NCBI RefSeq assembly: GCF_963678635.1
Contig: NC_087062.1
Span: 80,107,200-80,171,199 of the forward strand
Length of the DNA: 64,000 nt
Reading direction: 5' to 3'
Source of the DNA: Symsagittifera roscoffensis
Taxonomy: Eukaryota > Xenacoelomorpha > Acoela > Convolutidae
Notes under the pieces: model-generated
What the model saw: the letters and a program-made list of their open reading frames with translations, nothing else
Database searches by the model: none
What the model was told of the DNA's origin: nothing
Position numbers and translations under genes: made by a program
Shown: positions 31,706 to 41,358 of the stretch, piece by piece
Position numbering within the stretch: position 1 is the stretch's first letter
How the letters are laid out: every line of letters starts with the position of its first letter

Positions 31706-32886
31706 CTCTCTGTCCAGGCCCTTGCCCGAGTTTCCACTAGTAGTGTGTGCATCGCTAGTTCTGACAGTTCTGATCCCGAGCTCGAGTTCCTGTCTGAATG
31801 GGTATCCATTCCTGAGTTGCGGGAATTATCATCCATCGAAGAGGTTGTGCTGGAGGCTGCACGCTCCTCCAGATAATGTCTGTGCCTTCTTCGCATCCAT
31901 CTGAACTCCCCGGACAAAACCTTGTTCTCTAGGTCCTGTTCCTCATCAGGAATTTTCTCGTCCAACTCAGACTCCCCGGACAAATTTTCTTGTCCCGGGT
32001 GTTGATCTTGTGATCGCTGGTTTTTTTCATCATCCGTCTCCCCGGACAAATAGTCTTGCAGCAGATTTCGTTCTACCTCTTCACCCTCCTTGTCCCGGTC
32101 CACAAAGGTGACGGCTTTCTTTCGCTTGCTGCTCCCCTGTTCTTTCTGTCCGTAAGAAGTACTGGTTAAAATCTCTTGGGGTATTGAGGGTACTAGTTGC
32201 TGAACTATTGTCCTACAATCCCTCTCGTTCTCTTCGTGCTGTCGTCTGGACGGCATGATCTTCATCTTTTCGCTGACTGTTAGCGATGCCACTGCTGCTG
32301 TCCGCTCGGGGTCATCTCTGGTCACTTCTTTTTCTAACAATCCACCCAGCATCCGCATCACTTGCGGTGTGACTTGCACCGTTTTATCCAATGAGAGGCT
32401 GTTTATGTTCATGCGGGAGAGTTCTTGCTGGACCAGGTTCGAGCGCAGCAACAGATCCAAGGGGACCGGGTCCTCCTTGGATAGGATCTTTATCTCGGCT
32501 GCTTTCTCTATAGGTAACTCAGGGTGCCCTGGAATTGGATGTCCAGACTTATCCAACCACCTCGTTAAGGGAAGCGATTCATAAGTTTCTTTGTCCAGAA
32601 ACGAAAATCCCTCCTTTATTTCCGCCTGATTGGCCTGCTTCTGCTCCAATCTTTCATAGAACTCAGTTTTTTTGCTGAGGCTGTCAGCATTCTGGTGTTT
32701 ATGACGCATCCTATGTTTGATTATCATATGGTAGCCATCCAATCTGACTATCCATCTACCAATATAACTCTGATCCATCGAGTAGGTCTTCAACCAGGAT
32801 AACGCTCTGTTGTCCACGCGTAACTTGAAGGGAGCGCTCCCCAAGTATGCACGGTACTTATCCACGAAGGTGACTACTGCAAACAT
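31621..32886 (-). CDS. RNase H second half and RNase H-integrase linker (421 codons)
   Basis: It continues the RT/RNase H polyprotein in the same frame after a TAG at 32905-32907. FAVVTFVDKYRAYL, LRVDNRALSWL and HKHQNADSLSK are typical of gypsy RNase H (the last holds the conserved N-A-D-S-L-S). Past the RNase H the chain becomes acidic and repetitive, with LSGE three times at exact 66-base spacing. The end is out of frame with integrase. Confidence 0.88.
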   Translation of the reverse strand: MFAVVTFVDKYRAYLGSAPFKLRVDNRALSWLKTYSMDQSYIGRWIVRLDGYHMIIKHRMRHKHQNADSLSKKTEFYERLEQKQANQAEIKEGFSFLDKETYESLPLTRWLDKSGHPIPGHPELPIEKAAEIKILSKEDPVPLDLLLRSNLVQQELSRMNINSLSLDKTVQVTPQVMRMLGGLLEKEVTRDDPERTAAVASLTVSEKMKIMPSRRQHEENERDCRTIVQQLVPSIPQEILTSTSYGQKEQGSSKRKKAVTFVDRDKEGEEVERNLLQDYLSGETDDEKNQRSQDQHPGQENLSGESELDEKIPDEEQDLENKVLSGEFRWMRRRHRHYLEERAASSTTSSMDDNSRNSGMDTHSDRNSSSGSELSELAMHTLLVETRARAWTERCIKILTAIATLYQAKESLTTQRMTWRQ

Positions 32887-32904
32887 TTCTGCTTTTGGTG
32901 CGCC

Positions 32905-33762
32905 CTATTTCATCTCTGCGTCACTCAAGACCTTGCTGCCGTATGCAATAGGACGGAGAACTGTTCTTCCGTTCCATTCTTGCTCTTGATGCAAGATTCC
33001 TGAGATGGCCACTACCGAGGCGTCTGTATCAAGAACATACATGCCCTTTTCTGTAGGCATGCCTAGCACTGGCGCTTCGCACAGTTCCCGCGTTATGTTC
33101 TCGAAAGCAACCTGTGCCTCATCGTTCCATTCGAATTTTTTCCTTTTGTTGCGCATCAGCTTCTGCATCGGATACAGCTTGTCCGCATATCCCTTTATGA
33201 ATTCCCGGTAGTAATTGGCAAACCCTAGGAAGCTCAGGAGCTGTGTGTCCGTTCTGGGAGCTTTCCATGTCAACACTGCTTCCACTGCTTCCGGGTCCGG
33301 CCTCACACCATGCCTATCCACCATTCTTCCCAGGTACTTTATCGAATCCCTAAGGATTTCACATTTCGATGGTTTGCACTTCAATCCTGCTCTTTTCATG
33401 CATCCAAAGACTTCATCGAGCCTATCAATGTGGTCTTCCAGGGTCGGTGTCGCTATGACTACGTCATCCACGTAACACATCACGAGATTCCCGTACTTCT
33501 TGGTCACTCTCGTCAAAGCCTGAGCCATCAGTCTTTGAAAAGTGGCCGTTGCATTGCACAAGCCGATGGGCATCCTCTTCCACTGGTACAATACCAATTC
33601 GCACGCGAATCCGGTTTTCTCTCTGTCCTTCTTCCGCAGAGGGACCTGCCAGAAGGCAGAACCTAAGTCCAATGTGGTGAAGAACTTGGCATCACCAAGC
33701 TTAGATAGGCTCTCGTCTATTCGCGGTATCGGGTACGCATCTTTTATCGTTACCGCGTTCAA
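32905..33762 (-). CDS. Reverse transcriptase and start of RNase H (285 codons)
   Basis: RT blocks in order: YPIPRIDESL, FTTLDLGSAFWQVPL, MPIGLCNATATFQRLM, catalytic CYVDDVVIAT (YVDD at residues 97-100), KYLGRMVDRHGV, then FLGFANYYREFIKGYA and the RNase H opening YVLDTDASVVAISGIL. It ends at TAG, after which the frame goes on. It copies element RNA into cDNA. Its N-terminus lies in another frame because of a seven-base G run at about 33792-33798. Confidence 0.93.
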   Translation of the reverse strand: MNAVTIKDAYPIPRIDESLSKLGDAKFFTTLDLGSAFWQVPLRKKDREKTGFACELVLYQWKRMPIGLCNATATFQRLMAQALTRVTKKYGNLVMCYVDDVVIATPTLEDHIDRLDEVFGCMKRAGLKCKPSKCEILRDSIKYLGRMVDRHGVRPDPEAVEAVLTWKAPRTDTQLLSFLGFANYYREFIKGYADKLYPMQKLMRNKRKKFEWNDEAQVAFENITRELCEAPVLGMPTEKGMYVLDTDASVVAISGILHQEQEWNGRTVLRPIAYGSKVLSDAEMK

Positions 33763-33784
33763 GTAACGAAAGTCGCAACAAAAT

Positions 33785-34567
33785 CTAAGCTGCCCCCCCT
33801 TTCTTTTTCGCCATTACTACCCCGCAAGCCCATGGCGATTTAGAGGGTTCTATCATGTCGTATTCAAGTAACATTTCTATTTCCGCTCGGCACGCTTCCG
33901 ATTTGTGTGGCGTCATTCGCCTTGCGCCTTCCCTATGGGGAACGGCGCCCTCTTCTAGTTCGATTTCGTGTTCGACGGAATTATAGCAACCGATATCCGC
34001 CTTATGTTTTGAAAATACATCTGCGTTCCGATTTAGGAGGTCCCGTAATTTTTCGAAATCTCCCTCACCTATTTTCCCTTTTAAATGTTCTATCTCTGGC
34101 AAAACCGGTTCGTCAGATTCTAGTTCATATGACGAGGGGCGTTCCGGAAAATTCGAGCAGCTTGAAAAGCCGTCGTCCGTTTCGGATTTCATTGAAAACA
34201 ATTTATGAATAGATTTTAATTCATTAATCCTCTTTAAAATTTTAACTTTATTGGCATGATAAGGACAGTCTTTCACACTATATTTCTTCAAGTTTTGTGT
34301 CTCCTCATAGTCGGTCCTCATCGGCAAAGCGTAGCCAAGCTTCTTTCCACGCTGGATTGAAACCGTGGTTTCCAGTGTGTTCAACAACACACTGACACAC
34401 AGTCCGTTTCGCGTTACCGAGAAGCTCCGGCCTAAAATCACCGAACTCTGACTATTTGGATTCGGTACTAAGCAAACCTGTTTACTATCACTTAACGAAT
34501 TCAAATTTCTCATTCTAAAAATTGCTACCACAGCTTGTCCTTGTTGTATTTTTACTTTTCTATCCAA
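33785..34567 (-). CDS. pol segment between protease and RT (260 codons)
   Basis: This is the spacer and RT entry region. PWACGVVMAKKKGG at the end is the start of the RT domain, and VFSKHKADIGCYNSVEHEI is the usual pre-RT block of gypsy elements. It is in frame with the protease segment beyond one TGA. The frame is lost in a GGGGGGG run; one G fewer would restore the reading into RT. That run could be a real mutation or a homopolymer error. Confidence 0.8.
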   Translation of the reverse strand: MDRKVKIQQGQAVVAIFRMRNLNSLSDSKQVCLVPNPNSQSSVILGRSFSVTRNGLCVSVLLNTLETTVSIQRGKKLGYALPMRTDYEETQNLKKYSVKDCPYHANKVKILKRINELKSIHKLFSMKSETDDGFSSCSNFPERPSSYELESDEPVLPEIEHLKGKIGEGDFEKLRDLLNRNADVFSKHKADIGCYNSVEHEIELEEGAVPHREGARRMTPHKSEACRAEIEMLLEYDMIEPSKSPWACGVVMAKKKGGAA

Positions 34568-34627
34568 AAAAATTGGTACCTTGTTTTCGTCTGTTATTAT
34601 CCTATTAATTGGTCTCTTAACATACTT

Positions 34628-35263
34628 TCAGTCCGGGTTTCTAATCCGTATCAGACCGTTGTTCAAGTCAATCATCACGTCAAAATTCCTGACAAAATCT
34701 CTGCCCAAGATGAATTGGTCGGCGTCGTCCAGATTCTTTACCACCAGGAAGCTCATAGAAAGATCCCGTCCTCCAATGTGGAGGACCGTTTTTGGTGTTC
34801 TTCCGGCTACGTAGATAGCTCCTCGATTGGCTGCGGCCAGTCGGAGATTCGTAGGAATCAGATCTTCCCGCGTGAAGCCCATTCTTTCCCAAGTTTTTAT
34901 CGGCATCACACTCACTACCGCTCCTGTGTCCAGAAGCCCTGTGACTCCGATTTTTGTTCCGTTGGTTTCGAGCAGATGTGGTGTCACATCTGCTTCATAC
35001 CCGATGTGTACTGCGTCTTGTTCCATCATGGCGTCATGGCCTATCCTGCGGACTTTGAGTTCCTCCGCACCCAAATAGATCTGCCCCATTTGGTCATCAT
35101 CTGTTGTTACGTAAGTCCTGGTGTAGATACTGATTCCATCCACGTTCAGCATTACTTGATACGGCCCATAGACCTCTAGGTAGCGTCCATGAAATTTCTT
35201 CATGCGAGGGCCACCCGTCGTTCGTAGTGCTCGCACAGCTCTCAACTCAGTGCGTGGCTCCAC
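34628..35263 (-). CDS. Aspartic protease region of pol (211 codons)
   Basis: The active-site motif is LLDTGAVVSVM (D112-T113-G114), and the second signature, FILGRDFVRNFDVMID, is near residue 190. Such enzymes cut Gag-Pol. An N-terminal ~100 residues precede the protease. It ends in TGA at 34628-34630, after which 20 open codons join the next segment in frame. Confidence 0.85.
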   Translation of the reverse strand: MEPRTELRAVRALRTTGGPRMKKFHGRYLEVYGPYQVMLNVDGISIYTRTYVTTDDDQMGQIYLGAEELKVRRIGHDAMMEQDAVHIGYEADVTPHLLETNGTKIGVTGLLDTGAVVSVMPIKTWERMGFTREDLIPTNLRLAAANRGAIYVAGRTPKTVLHIGGRDLSMSFLVVKNLDDADQFILGRDFVRNFDVMIDLNNGLIRIRNPD

Positions 35264-35522
35264 CTGCCTCAGATAATCTGCATGTGTCCAAATGCATCAA
35301 AATGAACTCGGATGGTTCACTCAGATTTCTTATTACCTGGTGTCCAGCCAATGAGATTATCGACTGTATCTTGTTTCCTTGCGGAACCATGCCGAACCTC
35401 TGACCGGAGATCACTTTTAGTTTCATGTTCAAACTGCTTGGTGCTTTCGTTTCTTCGAACTCCGTTGCTTCGAAGGTATTCAGTTGCTCCTGAAGTTTCT
35501 CATTTTCCAGTTCAAGTTTCAC
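35247..35522 (-). CDS. gag-pol junction segment (91 codons)
   Basis: It overlaps the end of gag by 11 bases in the +1 frame at an A-run (GAACAAAAAAGTGAAAC), then shifts again near 35280 to join the protease frame. The peptide is charged, with a short coiled-coil-like start. No domain recognised. The A-run could be a genuine +1 frameshift site for Gag-Pol synthesis or a mutation. Confidence 0.55.
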   Translation of the reverse strand: MKLELENEKLQEQLNTFEATEFEETKAPSSLNMKLKVISGQRFGMVPQGNKIQSIISLAGHQVIRNLSEPSEFILMHLDTCRLSEAGGATH

Positions 35523-37245
35523 TTTTTTGTTCGATCTCTTTCGTCACCAATTCCTGCTGTACTCTTTTTAGAGCATCCCTCGCGGCTGCCTTATAATCGA
35601 TCTTGAATTCATCAGCCGCAGTTGCTGGTTCCGGCTCACGTGTCTCCTCTGTTACCGCTTGCATTTTCTTTGCCGCCAGCTCTTGAGGTTTATCCTTTCT
35701 GCGTGCCTCCGCTTCACTCAAAAGTCTAGCCTTGCTGGCTTTCACTCCTGACAAAGCTTCTTCATGTCTTGGATGCTTGATTTCTGCCACTGCATCCCAG
35801 AATTGCGGACAATCTGATTTAAAATGACCTTCCAAGTTGCAAAAGAAACACCTCGGGCCGAATTTCGCAATTACTCCTCTCATGAAATCCTCATGGTCTA
35901 ATTCTGACGCATCTTCGTCCTCGAGGCTAAAGCCTATAGCTTTCATGCCTTGTTTGTAAGCTGGGCATGCTGACACAAGATGGTCCGTTGAACTGCAATT
36001 GGCACAAGAGCGTCTCTTGTCCCAATCATCCCTCGGTTTGTACCAATTGTTCCCTTGGTTTGCTGGTCCGTTGTTAAAATTGCCATAATTGTTCTTGTAG
36101 TATCCAGATCTCGAAGGAGGTTTCAACAAAAGATACTCTTTCGACTTGAGCCTCAACTCCTCCGGTGTTGGCGCATTGGTTGATAGTGGTGTGTAATGCG
36201 TTGCTAGCATCGTACGAAGTTCATCATTCTTCACATCATCGATGAATTTTGAGGCTACGGCCAGGTTCATCTTTCGGTTTGACTCATCCGGTTGGCTGCG
36301 TCTTCTCAGCATTTCCAAATCATCGAGAAACTTGTCTATCGTTTCCTCTTCTCGTTGCCTCCGTTTCTCGAAGCGCATCATCGCCTGGTGCCCCTGCACC
36401 CCTGATCCAAAACGGTTTAACAAGATTTCCAAGATTTTCTCAGCAGTGTCACGTTGATATTGCTTCTTGGCCATGACACAGTTCAGGGCTGTCCCTTCTA
36501 AGTTGCTGGTGAGCGCACTGCATTCCTGTCTCTCCGACAAGTCCTCTTCCTCAAAATGCAGCTTCATTACCTCTATCCAGGTATCAATACAGCCATCAGA
36601 TTCGTCTTTATAGCATCTTGGTTTCTTAAAGACCCTTCTGGACTTCTCACTGCGTTCATTGGTTCTGGATAACCTTGTCAGGAATGTCTCCAAAGACCTG
36701 TTTAGGGGTTCAAATGCTGTGGCCATTGCCGTAGCATCTCTTGAGTGTCCCGCTTCAGTGTCCCCACACGTCGTCAAAGGCTCCGTATGCGGTGCATCCC
36801 TGCAATCCGAGTTGCCGTGAGGGTTTCCCGCTTGGGTGTCCTCATGCCCCCTCTTCGGGCTTGCATGCCCCCTGTTACCGGAATCACTTCTCCCAGTCGC
36901 ATGTGTGCCTTGCGTTGGTCGTTCGTTAGAGGTCTGTCTGTTCCCCATTGAACTTGCTCTACAGTTCGGGCCCCATGCTCCATTACCCCTTGTGGCATAG
37001 CCTGATGAACTGCCCCTGCCTCTAGTGGATCCATACGTCTTCCTCTTCTGATGTTCATTGAAGTTCACCCTCGGTTCCCTGCTGGGACCTCCTGAGTTCG
37101 GTTCTCCTTCTTTTGGTCCACTCTTGCTGCTTAGTAGTCCGTCCAACCTATCCATGATAGCCTGAGTTCGCCTCTCCATCATCGCGTCTATCTTTGTGTC
37201 AAGAGTCCCAAGAGACTGCTCTTGTTGAATTCTTAACTTCTCCAT
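35512..37245 (-). CDS. Gag: capsid-like region and two zinc knuckles (577 codons)
   Basis: Residues 20-180 are Gly/Ser/Arg-rich and probably disordered. Residues about 180-375 have the helical, charged character of a retrotransposon capsid (TWIEVMKLHFEEEDLSERQ, then ILEILLNRFG, then RFEKRRQREEETIDKFLDDL). Two CCHC knuckles follow, C414-C427 (CANCSSTDHLVSAC) and C466-C479 (CFFCNLEGHFKSDC), both C-x2-C-x4-H-x4-C. The protein packages element RNA. Its ATG overlaps the stop of the upstream gag ORF (ATGGAGAAGTTAA), so it may be reached by re-initiation or a frameshift. Confidence 0.9.
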   Translation of the reverse strand: MEKLRIQQEQSLGTLDTKIDAMMERRTQAIMDRLDGLLSSKSGPKEGEPNSGGPSREPRVNFNEHQKRKTYGSTRGRGSSSGYATRGNGAWGPNCRASSMGNRQTSNERPTQGTHATGRSDSGNRGHASPKRGHEDTQAGNPHGNSDCRDAPHTEPLTTCGDTEAGHSRDATAMATAFEPLNRSLETFLTRLSRTNERSEKSRRVFKKPRCYKDESDGCIDTWIEVMKLHFEEEDLSERQECSALTSNLEGTALNCVMAKKQYQRDTAEKILEILLNRFGSGVQGHQAMMRFEKRRQREEETIDKFLDDLEMLRRRSQPDESNRKMNLAVASKFIDDVKNDELRTMLATHYTPLSTNAPTPEELRLKSKEYLLLKPPSRSGYYKNNYGNFNNGPANQGNNWYKPRDDWDKRRSCANCSSTDHLVSACPAYKQGMKAIGFSLEDEDASELDHEDFMRGVIAKFGPRCFFCNLEGHFKSDCPQFWDAVAEIKHPRHEEALSGVKASKARLLSEAEARRKDKPQELAAKKMQAVTEETREPEPATAADEFKIDYKAAARDALKRVQQELVTKEIEQKSET

Positions 37246-38060
37246 TTCGTCTCTCTTGTCATTCGCGACAAGTTCTTCGCCATATGCTCGTCCGTTCTTT
37301 CTTTCAAGCGTTTTTCGCTCCTGCCAACTTCTTGTCTATTGCGGTTTATTTCTTCCCGCAGACTTTCTCTTTCAATGTGAACTGCTCTTTCTAGTTCACT
37401 CATCCTTATTGACATTTGTTCATTTTGTTCTCCTAAACTGTCCACTATGTTGTTTAAGGCTTCTTCTAGTGCTGCCCCGTTATCCACGAATGGCGTTACT
37501 AGTGGCGGTGTAACCCTGTCGGTCCCAGGTAGCTTCGTGCTGGTCGAGATCCGGGCCTTGACTCTCTGTCTCGACGTCTTTTCGTTATCTATTTCAGGAT
37601 CCGGTAACGCCTTGCCTAGCCCTCTGTTTCTACTCTCTCCAGTTTGTGGCTCTGAGCTTGTCATAATCGCGAAGTCTTTTGACTGGCCCGGTGTGTTTGC
37701 CTCTTTGCTTATCGTTGTCACTACACCAAATTTGTCCATGGTTCCAGTCTCTCTTCCGACGTATGCCTCATTCTCCTGGATCGAACTATTGAGGCTGACT
37801 TGAGATCCAAAGTCCCCTTGCTCCTCTTCATCCTCTTCCTCCTGGGATTCACCTTCGTTTCCTGCGCCTCCTCCCATAGTGAATGGAAAGATGTTTCCGA
37901 AGGTGTTCTTCATTCTTTCTGAGAACGATGATGACGTTGTTTGTTTCCCAGTTCCGCCTGCCAACATAGTGTTGTCTGTCGCAGATCTTCTCGTTGCCGC
38001 TACTTCAGTTGAGATGTCGGACAGTTCCGACATCTCTTCTCGATCCAGTGTCCTGCACAC
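37233..38060 (-). CDS. Upstream gag segment, middle (275 codons)
   Basis: A hydrophilic Ser/Thr/Glu-rich protein with an acidic patch (ESQEEEDEEEQGDFG) and a predicted C-terminal coiled coil (residues 205-265). The first ATG in frame is nine codons after the frame opens, near 38033. It overlaps the 38000-38386 frame by 61 bases, so the two are probably one ORF broken by an indel. No known domain. Confidence 0.6.
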   Translation of the reverse strand: MCRTLDREEMSELSDISTEVAATRRSATDNTMLAGGTGKQTTSSSFSERMKNTFGNIFPFTMGGGAGNEGESQEEEDEEEQGDFGSQVSLNSSIQENEAYVGRETGTMDKFGVVTTISKEANTPGQSKDFAIMTSSEPQTGESRNRGLGKALPDPEIDNEKTSRQRVKARISTSTKLPGTDRVTPPLVTPFVDNGAALEEALNNIVDSLGEQNEQMSIRMSELERAVHIERESLREEINRNRQEVGRSEKRLKERTDEHMAKNLSRMTRETKWRS

Positions 38061-38386
38061 TGGAACAAGGCAAAATCATGGCCTTGTTCTACCGGAGTAG
38101 CTCCACTCGCCAGCCCACTGCCTCTCCCTTCCAGTGCATGTACTTCCTGGTTGTCGTTCATGGCATGGTCCATATTGACCTCCACTTCTAACAGTTCTTT
38201 TCGCTCTTCTGAGGTCTTCTGACTTCTCGTTTCAACCATTCTGCCTGAAACCGTCTCCCCTTTGTCGGACCGGGATCGCCTGATCCAATCCACAAAAGGA
38301 TCGGTCATCGTTCTTCTTTGCTTTTCAGGTATGAATTTCCTAGAGCTATTACCTCGTTTTGGTATCCTTGACTTGTCTAGACTCAT
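38000..38386 (-). CDS. Upstream gag segment, N-terminus (128 codons)
   Basis: The first ATG of the element after the leader. The protein is basic, starting MSLDKSRIPKRGNSSR and continuing with KQRRTMTDPFVDWIRRSR. It ends out of frame in the overlap with the next gag segment. No domain recognised. Start choice rests on it being the first long frame after 2.9 kb of leader. Confidence 0.55.
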   Translation of the reverse strand: MSLDKSRIPKRGNSSRKFIPEKQRRTMTDPFVDWIRRSRSDKGETVSGRMVETRSQKTSEERKELLEVEVNMDHAMNDNQEVHALEGRGSGLASGATPVEQGHDFALFQCAGHWIEKRCRNCPTSQLK

Positions 38387-39167
38387 TCTCTATTTGTCAC
38401 TTCTTAATGCTTATACACTAAACACGATTGCTAGAGACCTTATAGTTCTATTAACAATAATAATGACACAACACAATAAATTTCACAAGATTCTATTAAA
38501 TAGTGACCACGAATCCCTGTATGTTATCAGAGGACAGTTTGAATAAAATTTATTCACACTAACCGATTATCGGTCGTAAGATTTGAAAACTAGCACAATA
38601 TGATGTTATCAGTCAATTTAAAAGATAGTGTACTCACTACCCAATCAAGCACAGATTATGTTGATTTAAAACCAAAAACAAAAAAAAAATATAATGACAG
38701 AATATGAATATCTCTATAAAAGAAACGTATGTGTAATGTACTCTTAGTCGGTCGCAGTACAATAGTCGAACTTGTCTTTTAAAGAAAAAGCTTTCCCTGC
38801 TCGGTGCTGCACCAAACAGACAAAACTTTGAAGGCAGTAATTTTCTCAAGTGGGCGTCTATTGCACCCACCGAGTACTGTGTTAACTATCTGCCTTTGGA
38901 CTGCCCGAGCTAGACCTACTAAAACCCTCAGGGCAGTCACTTTTCACAAAAACGTATTATGTTACAATCCACACCAATGAGTCACGCTCTTTTTAATATA
39001 GACTTAGTGTCGCGAATATCCGAGTTCGGACCTGTTTTGTTTTGGTCTGGTTCTTATTGAAAGGCAAGTTACCAGTGCAGTCACTGATTCCTAGCCTGTG
39101 TGTTAATAACCTAATACCTCTCACTTTAGTCTTTCTTCCGTCTACCTAAGTCCTCTAATAAAATAAT

Positions 39168-40812
39168 ACCCCTCCGGATTGGCACAAATAGGACCCTTCC
39201 GGATCAACAAAATCCAGACCCCTTCGGATTGGGACCCCTCTGAGTTCGTTAATAGAAGACCCCTCCGGATTTGGACCCCTCCGAATTAGCAACTATAAGA
39301 CCCCTCCGGATTCGGATCCCTCCTAACTTGAAGAAAAAAAAATTTTGACCCCTCCGGATTGGGAGCCCTCCGGTTCTGTAAAAGTAGCTTTTCGGAGATT
39401 TCCTTCTTTCAACCTATACCCCTCCGGATACGTTCTCCGATGCAATTTTGCTTTTTCAATTAACTAGGAAGGGTATGTAATGCTTTCCTAGACCCTTCCG
39501 GATTGAAGTTAAGCCTCTTATTTGACAATTCACACTAACGGTGAAGGGTCTTATCGCTCGCCTAACTTCGGCTCGATTAAGGTTTTTCTGTGCCTTTAGC
39601 CTTCCCTTTTCGTCTAAAACAACCTAAACTTACCTTATTCAACCGCTATTACCTTTTGGTAGGGGTATAAGGGCTTTTCTAAAAAAATTTATAAAACGTG
39701 AAGGGTCTACCCTCCCTAATTGGTGAATTTGCTAAAAACAATCTCAAAAAAAATTTCACGCTTTTTTTTCCGAAAAATTTTTGTCTCTATCAGTAAGCTC
39801 AGCTAGTTTCTGATCTATTGGTACCAAGATCAACTCAATATGCCCAGTAGTTCCAAAGTTATTAACCAAAACGTCTTTTTTCTAAAGTCAAAAAAAAATT
39901 TGCTTCTTATAGGTTCCGCCTAACTTTTTCCGCAAATCTGGTCCTTTCGACCTAAAAATTACTGATCCGAGCTCAGAAGGCCTATACTCTTCTAGTTCAA
40001 TGCAAAAGACCCGATCTAAAACGCTTTAGTTGAAAAAATTTGCGAAAAACTATGCTACCTGTACCCCTCCGGATTGATGAATCCACCAAATCAAACACGT
40101 TAAGTTCGATTTCTCTGTAACCCGGAAGGCTTTCGGGTAGCGGGTTTTAAAACCTGTAGATTCACTAGTGGACGTTGTCTGAACAACTATTTTTACTGTT
40201 CTAACTCAAAAACTTCAAAAAAATTTCTGAATTTATAGTGTTTCGTTTTCTCAAAAATCACGAAATTTCGGTTTTCGGTACCAAAATAGTTCCAACCACT
40301 TCTGAACTAAACTTAACCGGTTCTATCTATTATGGTAGTGCAGTTACGATGTAACACACTACTTTAGCGCTTTTTTCCGTTTCAAAAAATATCGATATCT
40401 CAAAAATCGCGACTTGTGGGGGGATCAAAATATCGCTATTATGACCCTAAAAACCGGTCTACTTTCTGTGTTTTTCACTGAAAAACGGTATAAGAGTATT
40501 AATATAGGCTATATAAGTAATAATATTAGTAATACTATACCCCTCCGGGTTTGTTTAATATCCGAATTAAGGTGCTTAACTCGGATAATCGCAGTTCGGG
40601 GAAGGGTCACTACAGTGCAGCACTGTCGAGCCCCCCACAGATTACTATCTTAATTTTTGTACCAAAAGGGATACAAAACTTGTTAACGATACCCAACAGT
40701 CGATTGTTGTTGTCGTTGAGCCCCTTCTTCTTGCTCCTTGTACTGCTTGCCGGATCAATCTTCTCCCAAGACCCCTCCGGATTGAGCGCAAATCAGTTGA
40801 CCCTTCCGGATT
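39168..40812 (+). repeat. Cluster of ACCCCTCCGGATT motifs in the leader
   Basis: Exact or near matches start at 39168, 39193, 39218, 39234, 39259, 39275, 39300, 39348, 39365, 39418, 39492, 40073, 40539, 40771 and 40800. Most differ by 0-2 bases. Several in the first group are spaced about 25 or 41 bases. One related copy lies in each LTR (42547, 18507, 11391). Written on the coding (minus) strand the motif is AATCCGGAGGGGT. Confidence 0.85.
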
Positions 40813-41311
40813 GAGCGCAATTTATCATTAACGTGCTTAAATGCTCAAATAACCCTACAGTACAAGCCTCACAAACGGGCCAAAAAATTGATCGTAACGA
40901 TCCTGACTGACATAAATGCCTGTAGCAACAATTTATCTATCAACAACAAACGGGAGGGTCGGATCACATCTTGTCTGGGGGGATGATTTCTACTGATTTT
41001 ATACTTTTTTACTGTTTTTGGTTTTTTCGGTTATTTTTTTTATGTTTTTTGTTTTTCTTGGGTACTATACTACTTTTTGTTTGGTTTTATATATATCTTT
41101 AAGTGTTTTTGGTCACGGACCACTCAGAATCCCCGTTCGTGAATTTTTGGTCTTAACTAGGTTAAAAAGCTATTCACGGTAATCCGGAGGGCTTCCGCGT
41201 TCCGAACTACCCTTCCACCCCGGCGGTTTAGGCCTTTTAAGGGAGTTAATGTGAGCATCCGCTCGGCGTGGAGTGCTCGTTAACGGTTCTGCCGGTCATG
41301 ATGTTAAAAAA

Positions 41312-41326
41312 GAATAACACCCAGGA
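41312..41326 (-). promoter_or_regulatory. Possible primer binding site
   Basis: TGGCGCTCCTGGGTG on the minus strand lies shortly after the 14-base LTR end GGGCGAATGTTACA (41345-41358). A TGG start near the LTR end fits a tRNA primer site, though the spacing of over ten bases is wide. Not matched to any tRNA by eye. Confidence 0.25.
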
Positions 41327-41344
41327 GCGCCATAAAAACATCTA

Positions 41345-41358
41345 TGTAACATTCGCCC
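41345..41358 (-). repeat. Detached 14-bp end of the 5' LTR
   Basis: TGTAACATTCGCCC is identical to the terminal 14 bases of each LTR (for example 42075-42088). Here it joins the leader on one side and host DNA on the other, so it marks where the LTR originally met the leader. Confidence 0.8.

Larger units (their letters stand above)
38387..41344 (-). other. Element leader (5' UTR), rich in CCGGATT repeats
   Basis: About 2.96 kb without coding capacity between gag and the LTR end. It contains some 15 copies of a 13-bp motif (39168-40812), and at 40073-40140 a diverged copy of the LTR hairpin segment. Minus-strand TGGCGCTCCTGGGTG (41312-41326), about 12-19 bases from the LTR end fragment, starts with TGG as a tRNA primer site should, but I could not match it to a tRNA. 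Confidence 0.6.
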
